DNA of 64,000 nucleotides from Bostrychus sinensis (Eukaryota; Chordata; Actinopteri; Gobiiformes; Eleotridae): positions 20,356,795-20,420,794 of the forward strand of contig CM036258.1 of NCBI GenBank assembly GCA_020698575.1, given 5' to 3'. The notes beneath the pieces are model-generated. The model searched no databases and was not told where the DNA came from. It saw only the letters and a list, made by a program, of their open reading frames with translations. Position numbers and translations under genes: made by a program. Within the stretch, counting starts at the first letter, position 1. Each line of letters starts with the position of its first letter. Shown here in pieces: positions 48,777-61,200 of this stretch.

Positions 48777-49253
48777 ATGCCTCTCTCTAGTGCCATGACA
48801 AAAGCCTCTTCATACAGTCAATACTACTGAACACCTCCCCTTTAGCATACTCACAGTTTACTGGAGACATTTTGGATTCTAGCCCATGTGGTGTCTCTCA
48901 CGTTAAAGATGTAGCAACTCTATATGGTTTCCTGCTGGACTGTGTCATAGGCACTCGTACTGTGATGGTCAGAGGTTGTGTAGACTGTTAGGATTAACAT
49001 GGGTGCTGTGAAACTCAGAGCTGGATTTATGTCTGTGTTGAACAAATCAGATGATGCACTTGTTTCTTTCTGTCTTGTTTGTGTCAATCTGTTTATTTGA
49101 GGAGTATATTTGTTAAAAGAAAGGCATCCTATGTTAATTTATGAGGAAAAAGATGGCGTAACAATAACATGTTAATACAATCGTCAGAGTGAGACTTTGT
49201 GCACATGGGAGATCCGAACCGTCCATTAGTAGTAATATAATTTTTAACTCCAG

Positions 49254-49254
<1 letters not shown>

Positions 49255-49311
<57 letters not shown>

Positions 49312-49312
49312 T
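49255..49312. repeat. (ATT)n microsatellite, about 19 units
   Basis: An uninterrupted ATT trinucleotide tract of about 58 nt. It lies in the probable zbtb42 3'UTR and is likely to vary in length between individuals. Confidence 0.97.
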
Positions 49313-50790
49313 ATTCTGGGATAACTTCTAAGAAAGATCTCATCACATGGCAGCAAAACTAATGAACTTTGACTAGTGGACAAATGTAAGGATTTTGTTG
49401 ATTGTTTAGTTTGGATGATATGAAGGAGAACACAAATTCAGTTTTTAACAAGATGAAATCAGTCTGAATTTTAAGCTTAGTTGCTAATGTCAGTACATAT
49501 TGTTAAAAGAGTTTTCTACTTGGTCCTAAAAAGCTATTTAATTAAAGGAAGGATGATGCCTGTTAACACTGGTGCCTACTGAAACATTCACCTAGTGTAC
49601 TTACTTCAATGACTGCATGTCAAATTTTGTAAGTTTTGGGACTTTTTTCAAAAGTCTTTTCAACATACCAGGAGGAGTTAGCTGTCTCCCCTGGAGTGCC
49701 AATTGACCGCTGAGTGTCCTTGAGAATTTTAAGAATGTATAAAAAAGTATATGAATTAAGTCAGAATTGTATTGAGTGCTTTTGGGTTAAATGCCCTTGT
49801 TATTTCCTGGTTTGGCATCAGTTATATTTAGGACAAGCCCAAGTTGATATTTATTGAAGGATTTTACACTGTCTGCAGTCATCAAAACTATGCTCCATGT
49901 GCCATTTATTCATTTAAATCTGCTGATTTTTCTTTCTTTTAATTAACCTTTATTCTTACTTGCTATATGTATGTTAAGTGACTACTGATAAAGTTGGCGC
50001 CTTTAGTGACGCTGTCCTTGAGAGAATCTCGTGGCTAGGTAGCTTAAGACAGATGTTGTGTGGATTCATCCCGGGCATGTAGCACTAAATGTTGATAAAA
50101 TGTGTCTAATCTTCCTGAGAAGACTTGATCAGAATTTATTTATTAGTTTGAATTGGTTCAGGGTTTACTCTTGGTGTAGTTCTTATTTCTGTAAGCTTGA
50201 AAGACAATGCGTCTTGCCTGCTAACTTGGTACTCATTAACTGGTATTGGGGCTGTCTGTTTATTTTCTCTGTGAAAATCCAGTTACTGTATTTTAATATA
50301 CCGTGTAGAAATCTCCTCAGAGTATTGGGGTTTTGGATTTTTCACACGGGACATAGAGAAGCACTTGTTTTTAGCATGCATATAGTTTCAACACTATTGC
50401 CTAGGCTGCTATTTCTTACTATTTGTATATTTAATGTAAATATATATTCTTTATTTATGGAGCTATTTGTTTTCCATGTTACAACAACATGTAAAGTGTC
50501 TTCTCCGAGACTACAGTTTTCTTAATGTGTCTTCCCGGCGGACTTTTTTTTGTTTGGTTTTTTTTGTTTCTAAAACTTGACCGGACTCGGCATCACTACA
50601 AATCAGAAGGACTACCACTGTTCTCACTGTTCTGCCACAGGAAACAGTTGTTCACATGCACAGCCACACCGATTGCCACTGGACACCTATAGAACTGGGA
50701 CAATACGGGACATTGTTCCCACCCTCCCTCAAAGTCCCAGGTAGCTCTCAAGGGATCATTGTGAATCACTTCTGCTGTAGCTGTAGGGGT

Positions 50791-50827
50791 AAAAAAAAAA
50801 AAAAATCTCTCTCTCTCTCCCTCTCTT
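50791..50827. repeat. A15 run followed by a (TC)n tract
   Basis: Fifteen adenines followed by about ten TC units with one interruption. A simple-sequence tract in the probable zbtb42 3'UTR. Confidence 0.9.
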
Positions 50828-53572
50828 TGCACTTTTCTGTATTGAATGGAGCCATTGGAATGTGAGAAATGTATTTAAGCAAAGAGAGACCAAGGAGACT
50901 GTAAACAGGTGTATTGTTCGAAGGCATCAAAGAACAACCTCCCTCTTTTATTCAAGCACGCAGCAGATAAACTCAGAGCATTGTTTTAAAGCAGATTATA
51001 TAAATTTGCTTGCACATCCATTGCAGAAAAGTATTGTTTTAGAAGTCCAGTCTTGTTGATTTTTAATTTGGTTTGACAATTTCCTAATCTTTCTTTGCAC
51101 ATACACTCCTGGAGAAATGTCTAAAGAAACCACACATGAATCATTTCAATTTGTCACTGTACTACAAAATTTCAATCACAACATACAAAGAATGTTGGTT
51201 TTTGTTCCTTTTTTTTCTATGGAAACAGTTCACAGCTGGTGCAAGCTCAATGTACATTTGTAAAGAGGTAGTGAACTAACAATATGTAAAGAATTGAAAT
51301 GTGGTCCGCGGTCCTTATTTATACCTCCATGATGATCACCATACGTGCCTTGTAGATACACGAGCAGGTGTTGCATCTGGAGAAGCCCCTTTTCCTCTTC
51401 ACTGTACATTTTGACACTTTTTGACTGCAACTGAAGTGACCCACTGAAGTAAAAACAACTGTATCATATCAATATGTGAATCCGGACATATGTAGAGTTT
51501 GAAGTTTTGCTGCTTTCCGAGAGATTACACAATATTTTGAAATTGATTTGACCATTTTTATTTTGACAAGCATTTTAGTTGTTTGATTTGTTTGTTTGTT
51601 TTCTAGTCTCTACTACTGGGAGCTATCAGTTCCTCAGCTAATGTTATTGTTGAATGTGAACTCCGGGATTGTGATCGGAGGGCTGTGTTTGCCCGATTCA
51701 TGCTGTATCGAACTTTACACATGACTTTATACTGGAATAATGTCCTCTGCAGGTTAAAACTGTGAAAATATGTATAATCATGAAATATTTATTATGTCAT
51801 CCTGCTTCTTGTGTAACATTTGACGGACTGTCAAATTTGGTTGGAGGAAAAAAAATCAAAATGTCAAACAAAAGATCTTTTTAATAGAATTTGTAGAAGT
51901 GCCATTAGAATTTAATATAATTTTTTAAATAAGAAAAGTATATTTTATAGTAATCAACTGCTTCAGTGTTAGTGGTGTAGAGATTTAGAGGACAATCTTT
52001 ATGCAGAATTGACATTGCTTAGTGGCATTTTACTTTACGATCTTTAACCGTATGTGCATTTTCTTTGCGCTTTTTTGGAGTGTGCTTGTGTGTGTGCTGT
52101 GAAAATGTGACAATCTTGATTTAGGTCTTTATTAAGATTATGCATAGCATTAAATGGAACAACTTATTTTGTCTGTATTCTTTTTTTCCTCATAATTCAT
52201 CTCTTTATCTTACATAATGCCCAGACAAAAGTTACTGAGCAGTGTATTAGAAGTTAAGAATATGATAAAATCTTAGACATAGCAGCTCCAGTGATCCAGA
52301 CGGCATGTGTGGGCAGCAGTGCAATGTGTACACAGACAACACAATGTGATAATACTTCTGGTCTTACAGGCCCTATCCCACTGAAAACATAAACTTGACT
52401 CAAGGACGTAGCAATTCAGAGATGGGGCCCCCATTGTTCCAAACCTGTTGCCAATACTCAACAATGGAGATAAACCTAACAACCTCACTGACTTTATCAT
52501 GCTTTCATCAAGTGTTTGTATTTCCTACAGTCAGTATTGTTTACTGGTAAACAATTCCCACATATGTGTGTCTAATTGGGGGGTTATTATTGCCAATTCA
52601 CTGGACATTTACAATAGAGAGAAGTTTTAATTATTTCCCCACTGCACCATGAAAGCAATCCAGCTGCTCTGCGACGTGAGCCCAATAGGGATGTTCTCAG
52701 GTTCCCACCACCCTCCCCCCAGTACCCCAGCTCACCCCTTCTGGGAACACCATATAGAGCGGGCCACATCCCGACTTCCCCTGCCCCCATCTATCCCCCT
52801 AAAAAGCATGGCCCCCAGAACCTCAGCCTCATCTCTGCCTCTCTATTGTGTGCGTGGGTAGTAGCTCAAGCCAGGCTATTGTCTGGCCCAGCTCCCCGGC
52901 ACGTACTTTATGCACAAACAGACGACACGGCGGCGCTGGTCGAGCTGCTGCAACATAAAGAAAACAATGTCCTCCCAAGATCATTCAGTGTAATAAGGGC
53001 CCATCCACATAAGCAACAGCAGTTAGAGGCACAATGGCACCAACCTTTCACATCTGCCCCATTGGGATCCAAGGTTTAGAGTGCATTTCTTACATGGAAC
53101 AGTGAGGTCATGTGATAGGGCTGAGCTGCAGGGTGACGAGTCTAGATATGTGCAGTGTAATTCAATGGTGTAATAAAACATTCCACGCCGAGCCGGCTCT
53201 TATTTGGCTTTCGGAGCTCAAAGCACTTGAAAGAAGTTGAGAGGAGAAGAAAAAGTTGTAAGTGTCCAAAGCATCTCAACAACAAGGCCAGCGGTGGGAG
53301 CCCTTGACCTCTGAGGGGACGGACTGCCAGGGACAGCTGGTGTGTGGCCCATGTTTATTTATTTATTTCTTAACAAAAGACAGGTGGCCACACTTGAAAA
53401 GGGCAGAGGAAACACATGCGCACACTTGTGTACAGTTAACACACATGCACAGGTTGTTTTCCTCCTCTTCATATTAACACGCTGTGCATACACTTACCAT
53501 CCACTTACTCCTTTTGACTTTCACGAAATGCTATTGAGCTTAGCCATTAATCCAGACATTAATCATAAACAT

Positions 53573-53880
53573 ACAACCCCCATTCTGAAAAAAACACTGT
53601 GTAAAATGTAAATAAAAACAGTGTAATAATCTGCAAATCTCATGAAACTGTATTATTGTTCTGAGATAAAGACTGCTGGAAGTTTTTCCTGGTCCATGTT
53701 GAAATTTCCAGTAAAGAAATGTTTTGTGACATGTTTTTAATGCAAGTGTCACTTGAGGGTCTGAAGATTACGAACACTCAAATCATCCAATACTAATAAA
53801 CTCGCTCATTTTATACCCAGACATCTTACTGAAGCTTTTAAGATGTGTATGATCTATACCAATTGCTGCAAGTACATAAA
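53573..53880 (-). mobile_element. Decayed fragments of the same teleost transposon-like repeat
   Basis: From 53574 the sequence reads acaacccccattctgaaaaa, then gtgtaaaatgtaaataaaaa, then a TGCAAATCTCATGAAA block. This is the terminal region of the repeat also seen in akt1 intron 3, in opposite orientation. A further block at about 53800-53870 (ttttatacccagacatctta) resembles an internal part. The copy is rearranged and non-coding. Confidence 0.5.
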
Positions 53881-54584
53881 TACATATCAACTAGTGCTTT
53901 CTCTCACACACTGGGCAGGCTTTTTTTGGAGCGGCTCACCCTGACAGTGCCAAGACAGTGTGTCCTTGGTCCACTGTACAGCTGTCATTTACTCACACTC
54001 GTTGACGCATATTTATAGCAGCAGCATCATTGGGCCCGACTCTCACCGCACTCAGACCACAGCTGGTCCCCAAAAGAATGGGTGAAAGACAAAGCCACGT
54101 GCTCCCGCTGGCCCAGTGCAGTTGGTGCTGTCTGGGGCTCAGTGGGTGACTGTGTGGCCCCCCGCTTTTCCTTCTTCTTTTTTCTTTGCACACACATCCA
54201 GGCATATACATGTTACAGAAGGAGAGGACCATTCTGTGGAAAAGGGCTTGGCGTGACCCTTCGTTCTCTCCTCTGGGTGTCTCGAATGGAGATGTGCTGA
54301 AAACAACAACAGCTGCAGCCTCCTGTTTTGAAGATACACAGATAAACACAGCACATCTTTACACAGTTAAGTGAGCAGTGGAGTATGCTGGCTGTGAAGA
54401 GCTGCCCTGGCCTCTTAAGTTGATAATTTATTTTAAACTTATTTAGGATTAGGAAGACATTAGCATTAATATAACAGGTAAAGAATTGTGGAAAGGACAT
54501 TTGTTAATCGCTGAAATAGTAATTACAATGCTTAAAATAACTGTTTAATACAAGATTGTGTCACTGTTAAAATTTAGGAACTTT

Positions 54585-54660
54585 TTGTGGTCTTTGTCCC
54601 AACTGTTTGAGATGTGTTGCTGCAATCTAACATAAAAAAAAGATATTTTAATTTTTCATT
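54585..54660 (+). mobile_element. Short fragment of the teleost transposon-like repeat
   Basis: The block gtctttgtcccaactgtttg followed by agatgtgttgctgcaatcta matches the repeat's sub-terminal segment. It is too far from the 53.6-kb fragments to be a continuous copy, unless the intervening DNA was inserted. Confidence 0.45.
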
Positions 54661-55237
54661 TAATTGTGTACCTTTCAGCTTTTCGTTTCTGGGGTCACCA
54701 CGGCAATTAATCGGCCTCTGATTTGACATAGGTTTTAAGCCAGTACACTGGCTTGTGACCTCCTGTGGCTAGACTCATAATCTATTGTGAATATAATACA
54801 TAAAGTTTAATTTTGGAGTTTTGCAAACTATTTAATTTTGCTTTTAATCAAGATTTTACACAGTCTGAACTTTTTTGCATTTTAAAAACTAAATACAAAA
54901 ATACTGTGAAAGTTCAATTCAGAGTTTTATTATAGGATTGTGTGTTCAATTTGGTATTGAAGGATGAAGCAACAATAGTGAATGTCCTCACTGCATAGTA
55001 CATCACCAAGTTGATATCAAATATTTTACAGACAACTTGACGCCTCGCTTGCCAGCAGCTGTCTGTTCACTCAGCCAGAAATCAAGCAGTGCCCTCGGAC
55101 ACCAACTGCAGCACTCCCTGTAGACTGGACTACCACAACTGGTCCTCTGAGGAAGGTTCTAACTAGACAGACCATGAGCATGTTTGGGTCAGGACTACAG
55201 GAAGTGCTTTCATCCAAAATAATATCTTCAACGCTAT

Positions 55238-55561
55238 GTGATGCCTACTGTACCAAGCACCCAGAACACTTACTCACATTGTACACATACAATACCTGAC
55301 CCTGAAGCAGTTGTCTATAGTGATGAGCCACAGCCAACAGAAAGTGATGACTCTGCCTCAAGGTTAGCCAGAGCAGTAGGGGTAATTGTAGCCAAATTGT
55401 CTGGTGCGAAGGTCCAATTGTGTAAAACCTCTGGGGGCTGTTTTAATACATTCAATAGCAGAATCTCAAGGTTAAAGAAGAGGGATAGGAATTTCATTAT
55501 CACAGCAAAGACAAGATACTACTTACATACTAGAAAGAAAGGGTGCAAAATGTCCTTTTAA
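55238..55561 (+). other. Unassigned 107-codon plus-strand ORF
   Basis: The frame reads MMPTVPSTQNTYSHCTHTIP, then an acidic stretch (SDEPQPTESDDS), then a basic C-terminus (RISRLKKRDRN, TRKKGCK). It has no domain I recognise, no supported splice partner and no strong start context, and it lies in the zbtb42-siva1 gap. It may be chance, but its composition is more protein-like than that of neighbouring open frames. Confidence 0.15.
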
Positions 55562-55934
55562 TGCAAGGAGTGATAACTAAAAAGCAGTTTGTGCCTCATC
55601 TCAAGTTCATCCCATTCCAGAAGCTAAAATGAACCAAATGAGTCAGGAAGTATGCTGCCATCTGCTGATAAAGACTGAGACATGAAGATTATTGTGGTTT
55701 TGGATTTTTCAGTTTACCTTTAAGCTGGAAAAATACTGGTTTAAGTATAATTATAGTAATATAACTAAAAACTTTAACATTAAGTATAATTACAATTGAC
55801 ACCAACCTGAACTGAAACACAGGAGTGATGCACAACTTCACATTTCATACAAATAAAAGACTTACACAATTTTGATGGCCTTACTATAAATATATAATAC
55901 AGTGATATGAATGCAAAAACTACTGACATGTTTT

Positions 55935-56111
55935 AATAAAAAAATTTCAATTTATTTGATATGACTTCTGGGATAAAATGTACAGTATATACACACACAA
56001 ACATTTGAATTACATACAAGAGTGGGTGAGAGTATAAAAAGCTGACATAATTAAATCTCGTAAGACACTACATGTGTTCAAGTATCACGTTCTTTATTCT
56101 TTGGTTTTCCT
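55935..56111 (-). other. siva1: siva1 3'UTR and poly(A) signal
   Basis: From the stop codon at 56112-56114 to an AATAAA on the minus strand at 55951-55956. It is AT-rich and short. Confidence 0.55.
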
Positions 56112-57782
56112 TTACGTCGAGCAGCCACAGCAAATAACTTCATCATACCTGCCGCTGTAACTGAAAAGGCAGAAAGAGAAACCATTATGAAAAATTGTGG
56201 AATTTAACAGAGTAAAATAATAAAAATCTGATTCTAATGCTGGCCCTAGACCAGTCCGCAAGGAGTAGCCAGTTTTAGGTTACAAGTTTGCAGTGTTGTA
56301 GTAAGCAGAATAAATCAAGTGTAAACTTACTCTATAGTAGTGCAAACAGAGCAACAAGAGGTGGAGCAGCTGGAGCACTGCCTGGTGCAGGAGGAGCAGG
56401 CCTGCCTGTCACACTGGGAACATGGCGTACGTGTGCCCTGGCTCTTCAAACATACACAACAGCCTGTAGAACCACTGCATGGACCTAAACACAGGACACA
56501 CGGCAGGGTAAATAGGAGGAGCAAACCACACAGCTGAGGTACATTGGTTTAAATGTAATACTGTGCTGCCATCTGCTGGTTTATAACATGAACTTAGAAA
56601 GTACAAACCTAACACAAAATCACTTTAACATCTCAAACATCTTCTATTAGCAACTTTTTTTAAATGCCCTACTTGGGCAGAGTACATGTTTTCCACTCTA
56701 TCCCTGAATTGTACTGAATTGCATTCATAACACTGACTAATACAACAAACAAGCTTTTAAAGGTAATGACAGAGATCTTTGGTTTGTATTTGGTTAAGAA
56801 CAGGTGCCCACTGCCTGATGGATCAGCTCATAATAATGCTAGTTTTTTAAAGATGTAAATAACTTAAATAACTTTTAGTTGGCACCATAATGCCAACTAT
56901 GATGTAGAATACAATAATAAATGACAAAAATTTTCCCAGTAAAAGACATTGCAAAATATGGTAGTAGAATTAAGATTACATGATTAACTAAATTCAAACC
57001 TCTCCATACACTTGTGGCTCCTAAATTATTGACAGATAATTCAGAAGGCACTGTTTTCCAGCGTTGTGTACTAGAAAACAATGTATAGCAAGTTGATGCC
57101 AGGTATGGGAAACTGCAATATGTGGGCCTTAATTACATTGTTAACCTGTCGATAATTCTAAATGCCTGTCTTTTTACTGTTCCATCAACCCCGACTCACC
57201 TTTTGCAGATGTTCCCTTGGTCAGCTTCCCGTCTTGTCCAATGAGAGTCTGTCCTTTCAACAAAGATTGGCTGTAGGTAGAAGTCTCCTCCGGCTCAGAA
57301 AGCGTTTTAGTTGTGCACTTATCTTCTCCAGTCCATATTTTACCCATTACAGCCTTGGCCCCGTTAAAGAGCAGGTTCCTTGTTTTCTCTGAGGGTCAAA
57401 AAAATAAAAATAAAAGTGCATTGTGTTATTATGCATTAGACGCGTGTGACTAAAAAGCTGGTGTTGACAATGTGAAACATTTAGTAACAAGCATCAGGCC
57501 TTACCACGACTAAAACACTAAAACAATTAAACATATGTTGACATGAAATAGGCTACAAACAGTATTACATTCTGGAGAAGGTCGACTACAGCCACAAACT
57601 AATTTAGCGCTAAGTGGTAAAGAAGCTAACGAAAGGCTAGCGCAGCTACACGTGTGCTTACCGTAGATTTCTTGTCTGTATTTGTTGCCAAATACGCCGT
57701 TGTGACACAGCTCATTTTGCCCGACGTGAATTTTATATTGTGAGGAAAAGCTTTCGGTAAATGGATAGGCTCTTTTCGGCAT
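56112..57782 (-). CDS. siva1: SIVA1 apoptosis-inducing factor
   Basis: Four exons (57662-57782, 57200-57388, 56331-56484, 56112-56160) total 513 nt and encode 170 aa; human SIVA1 has 175. The start MPKRAYPFTESFSSQYKIHV matches the family opening MPKR. The middle contains NLLFNGAKAVMGKIW and GQTLIGQDGKL, matching the conserved SIVA segments. Residues about 104-170 are Cys-rich (CCVCLKSQ, CSQCDRQACSSC, CCSVC, ending DYSGRYDEVICCGCST), the expected zinc-binding C-terminus. SIVA1 binds the cytoplasmic tail of CD27, among other partners, and modulates apoptosis and p53 signalling. All junctions are GT-AG with consistent phases (1, 1, 2). The start lies about 460 nt from the end of adss1 on the same strand, so its promoter is in that gap. 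Confidence 0.92.
56485..57199 (-). other. siva1 intron 2
   Basis: A 715-nt AT-rich intron. A CTCF-like motif in minus orientation (CTGCCATCTGCTGG on the plus strand) lies at 56566-56579. Nothing else was recognised. Confidence 0.65.
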
Positions 57783-58240
57783 TTTGTTCGCAGATAATCC
57801 AAAGGTTCCTCTGCGTAGTCGCACACTTTTGGTGCGGGAAAACTACAAGAAAAACACCCTGGAACCAACCAAATCAGTGTTTTATGACCACGTGAAGGAA
57901 CTGAGCCAATCCGAGCTTGACTCTATAACACGTGACTTTTGGGAAGCAATAGGTTGCCTTCAGAGCGCTCGAAAATATTATGTAATTCTACCTTGTAGCC
58001 TAAGACGGCTCATAAAATGTACAAATTATATGCATTTTAATAACATATTTTACCACAAGAAGAATAAAAATAATTTGATAGTAATTGCTAAAAGAGTTGA
58101 CTTTTGTAGCCATTTGAGGATTGTGCCTACTTGTATTTTAAATAACAGTGAAATATTAACAGATTTAATATAGCACATTTTAAAGCTGCTGACAAATTAC
58201 TCAAATAAAATAATGAAACAATGAATGAAATAATCAAATG
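57783..58240 (-). promoter_or_regulatory. siva1: siva1 promoter between the siva1 start and adss1 3' end
   Basis: Only about 460 nt separate the siva1 ATG from the inferred adss1 poly(A) site. The half next to siva1 is less AT-rich and contains CCAAT on the plus strand at about 57905. A 129-codon plus-strand frame across this gap is judged to be chance. No TATA box was identified. Confidence 0.45.
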
Positions 58241-58256
58241 TTTTTCCAAATCAAGT

Positions 58257-58262
58257 TTTATT
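58257..58262 (-). terminator. adss1: adss1 poly(A) signal AATAAA
   Basis: AATAAA on the minus strand, 36 nt after the adss1 stop codon (58298-58300). If used, the adss1 3'UTR is only about 55 nt long. Confidence 0.6.
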
Positions 58263-58297
58263 GTCGGTGCTTTAGTAAAAGTATTTCCTAATGTCTT

Positions 58298-61200
58298 CTA
58301 GAACATCTGGATCATGCACTCCCTGGACTTCCCAACACCAACCCATTTGACTGAAAAGAGAGATACAGAAAGAAAAGTCATAGTGAAAACATCTGTAATT
58401 GAAAAAGATTATTGGGGTTGTGTAAAACATACTTGGGACTCCGATATGATTCTCAATAAAGCGGATGTAGTTCTGTGCCTTGGATGGGAGGTCGCTCCAC
58501 TTTCTGGCTGCAGATGTATCAGTCTTCCATCCAGGGAAGGTTTCATATTCAACCTCCACTTTTTGCAACACATCCATGTTGGCTTTAAAAACAACAGTAA
58601 ATTTATTGATTTCACTCTAGAAAGGATATGATATCAGTCTTATAATAAGGAATTTAGATTACCTGGAAAGTGGGGAATTCTTTTTCCATTCAGTTTATAG
58701 GCCACACCCACTTTGATTTCATCCAGCACATCCAAAATGTCAAGTTTTGTCAAAGCAATGCTGTAGAAAACAAATGTGCAATCCTCGTTAATGGCAATAC
58801 AATACTAATATTACAATACTTGTATCTGTTTACATGGATATAGTACATTGTACATACAAAAGACATATTATGCACTTTTATTTGAATAAACTCACGCGGT
58901 GAAGCCATTGATCATGTGAGCATATCTGACAATTACAAGATCCAACCAGCCACAGCGACGTTTCCTTCCTGTGGTCACACCAACCTCATGACCCCTTGAC
59001 TGCAAAAGGTCACCTGTTGCCTGCAACAAAAGAAGAAAAGTTGGCTCTGCACATTTTATGTTAGCTTGTCTATATTAAAACAAACTGGCAATCATTATTA
59101 CTAATTCCACATCTACACAGATGAACCAAGTGCATTAAAACAACCCAAGGGTCAAAGGTTAAGGTTGAATATGGTGACCTTTGTCCATTTAGTGAGTTCA
59201 GGGGACAAGAAACATAAGCCAGGCCGACACAGTAAATATAATCTGAACCAGGACTCTGGCCCTAAATTTATCCTTGTGAACATGTGACGTGCATAAGAGG
59301 TAAAGAGTCACTGTCTCTCACAAAATTTGACAGCTGCACCCAGCCAGCAAACATGGCCCCCCCTCTCCGTCTGTCTACCCTGCTGCCCTTGTGTCCAGCA
59401 ACATGATTGGAAACAAACTTTGAGCTCAAGATTGGACACTTACATAACATGCCGTGCCTCAGTTTTAAACAAAAAGACATGTGAGAACATACAGTATAGT
59501 GTACTCTGAGCAATTTACAAATGCAACATGACTCTCTTACGTTCAGTTGCTCTGTTGGAAAGGCTCCAATTCCCACTCTCGTAGTGTAAGCCTTTGCAAC
59601 GCCAAACACATCACCAATATTTAGAGGAGGGATGCCCAGGCCAGTGCAAGCGCCGCCCACAGTGCAGTTTGATGATGTCACAAAAGGATATGTGCCTAAG
59701 GAGACAGGATTATAGTTTAAGACACCAACTACCTTAATTTAATCCTTATATATGTTTGACCATCTTACCAAAGTCAATGTCAAGGAGAGCAGCATTGGCC
59801 CCTTCAACCAAAATTTTCTTTGGAGGTCCATGAAGTGCTTCGTACATATAATACACCCCATCTCTAACCATTGGCCGCAATCTCTCAGCGTATTCCTGTG
59901 CAAGAGAAGTATGGGGATTAGTGATAAAAAACAAATACAGTAGCAGTCACATGGTCATTTAGTGTCACTACCTTGAGTTTTCTCAGTTGGTCCTCCACAT
60001 CTACTACCAAGGAGGGATACATGGCTTGATACTGGTGGACAAGGTTCTTGAATCTAAAAATATAAAAAACTATAAATATGTTGGATTTTTTGGTCAAATA
60101 GTTTGTTTTTGCCAGCATCCATACTTGGTAGAGAACTCCTTAAAGTCACCCAGAAGGTCACACACGCGCAGTCCAGTTCGAGAGGCTTTGCTGGAATATG
60201 CAGGTCCAATGCCCTTCTTTGTTGTTCCAATACTGTTGTTATATTACATTGAAAGAGAAAATACATCGATTCGATTGTCTTTGTAAGTGTTTATAAAAAA
60301 TCTTGGGAAACAACCCAACCCTTACTTCTTTCCTTCTTGTGCTTGTCGCTCAGTTTCTTGTAAGCCGTCAACAACCTGGTGGAAGTCGAACACTGTGAAA
60401 AGATGCAGCGTAAAAAATAATTTAAACAATACTGTAAAAATTGTTAGACAGTTTTAGGAAAAGTGCATATACCAATATGGGCTCTGTCTGAGACTATGAG
60501 CCTTTTTTCCCAGCCTTTCAGTCCTGCATTCAGAAAAAAACAAACAAATGTTACAGCTTCATATATAAATTGACCACTAACATTTTATGCATTATATGTG
60601 CATATACCTTTCTTCTCATTTTTTTCGCTTTCTTCAAACAGGCCAGGAAGATGTATAACGACACCATTACCTGCAAAGAACAAGGCATGAGTTAAACTTT
60701 CAGAGTGTTCTACATGACTTCATCTGCAAGTGATTCCAGCAGTCTTTACCAATAAGTGATATGCTTTTGGGGTTGATGATTCCGCTGGGAAGGAGGTGGA
60801 AGTCGTACTCTTTGCCATCCACCACCACCGTGTGTCCTGCATTGTTGCCACCCTAAAAATCAAAACCGTTTTCAGCAGATTGACATGTTTCTGAGTACAG
60901 ACACACACTAGTTTTTTTCTGCCCCTATTTTAACAGACTTGGCTGGTACATTGGTGTATCCTCTGCTCTGTTCCCCCTGGCTAAGACCTGGCCTTCTCAC
61001 ATAACAAGTCACCCTGAGAATGTGACCTCGCTCTAGCCTTGGTGGGTGGGGTTCTCGCCCCTCCAGAACACTGGGTGCTCTCCTGTCAGTGGAGAAAGTG
61101 TAACACTGCGATTACCAGCAGGTTTACAGCAGTGACCAACTGAGTTCTATTCACTGTGTCTTATACAGTACCATATCTACAAGCAGATTATTATAGTATA

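Larger units (their letters stand above)
48777..52170 (+). other. zbtb42: Probable long zbtb42 3'UTR
   Basis: About 3.4 kb after the stop codon is T-rich and largely unique, as expected of the long 3'UTRs of this family. ATTAAA signals occur at 49541-49546 and 52149-52154. A Pumilio-like TGTAAATA occurs near 50437. It includes an ATT microsatellite and an A-plus-TC tract. A 155-codon open frame at 50058-50525 is hydrophobic and unsupported. The true 3' end is not known from sequence alone. Confidence 0.4.
52171..55930. other. Intergenic region between the convergent zbtb42 and siva1 genes
   Basis: About 3.8 kb, tail to tail. It holds decayed repeat fragments (53573-53880 and 54585-54660, listed separately), an AATAAA at 53172-53177, a CTCF-like motif on the minus strand at 55654-55667 and an unassigned 107-codon plus-strand ORF at 55238-55561. 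The rest is unremarkable AT-rich sequence. Confidence 0.6.

Noticed and set aside
49255..49312. Possible CRISPR-like regular repeat
   Set aside because: It is a simple ATT microsatellite in a vertebrate genome, with no spacers.
50058..50525. 155-codon plus-strand open frame
   Set aside because: Hydrophobic, T-rich translation within the probable zbtb42 3'UTR, with a weak start and no recognisable domain.
57784..58173. 129-codon plus-strand frame opposite the siva1 start
   Set aside because: It begins as the antisense of the siva1 first exon edge and runs through the siva1 promoter. It has no ATG near its start and no family resemblance.
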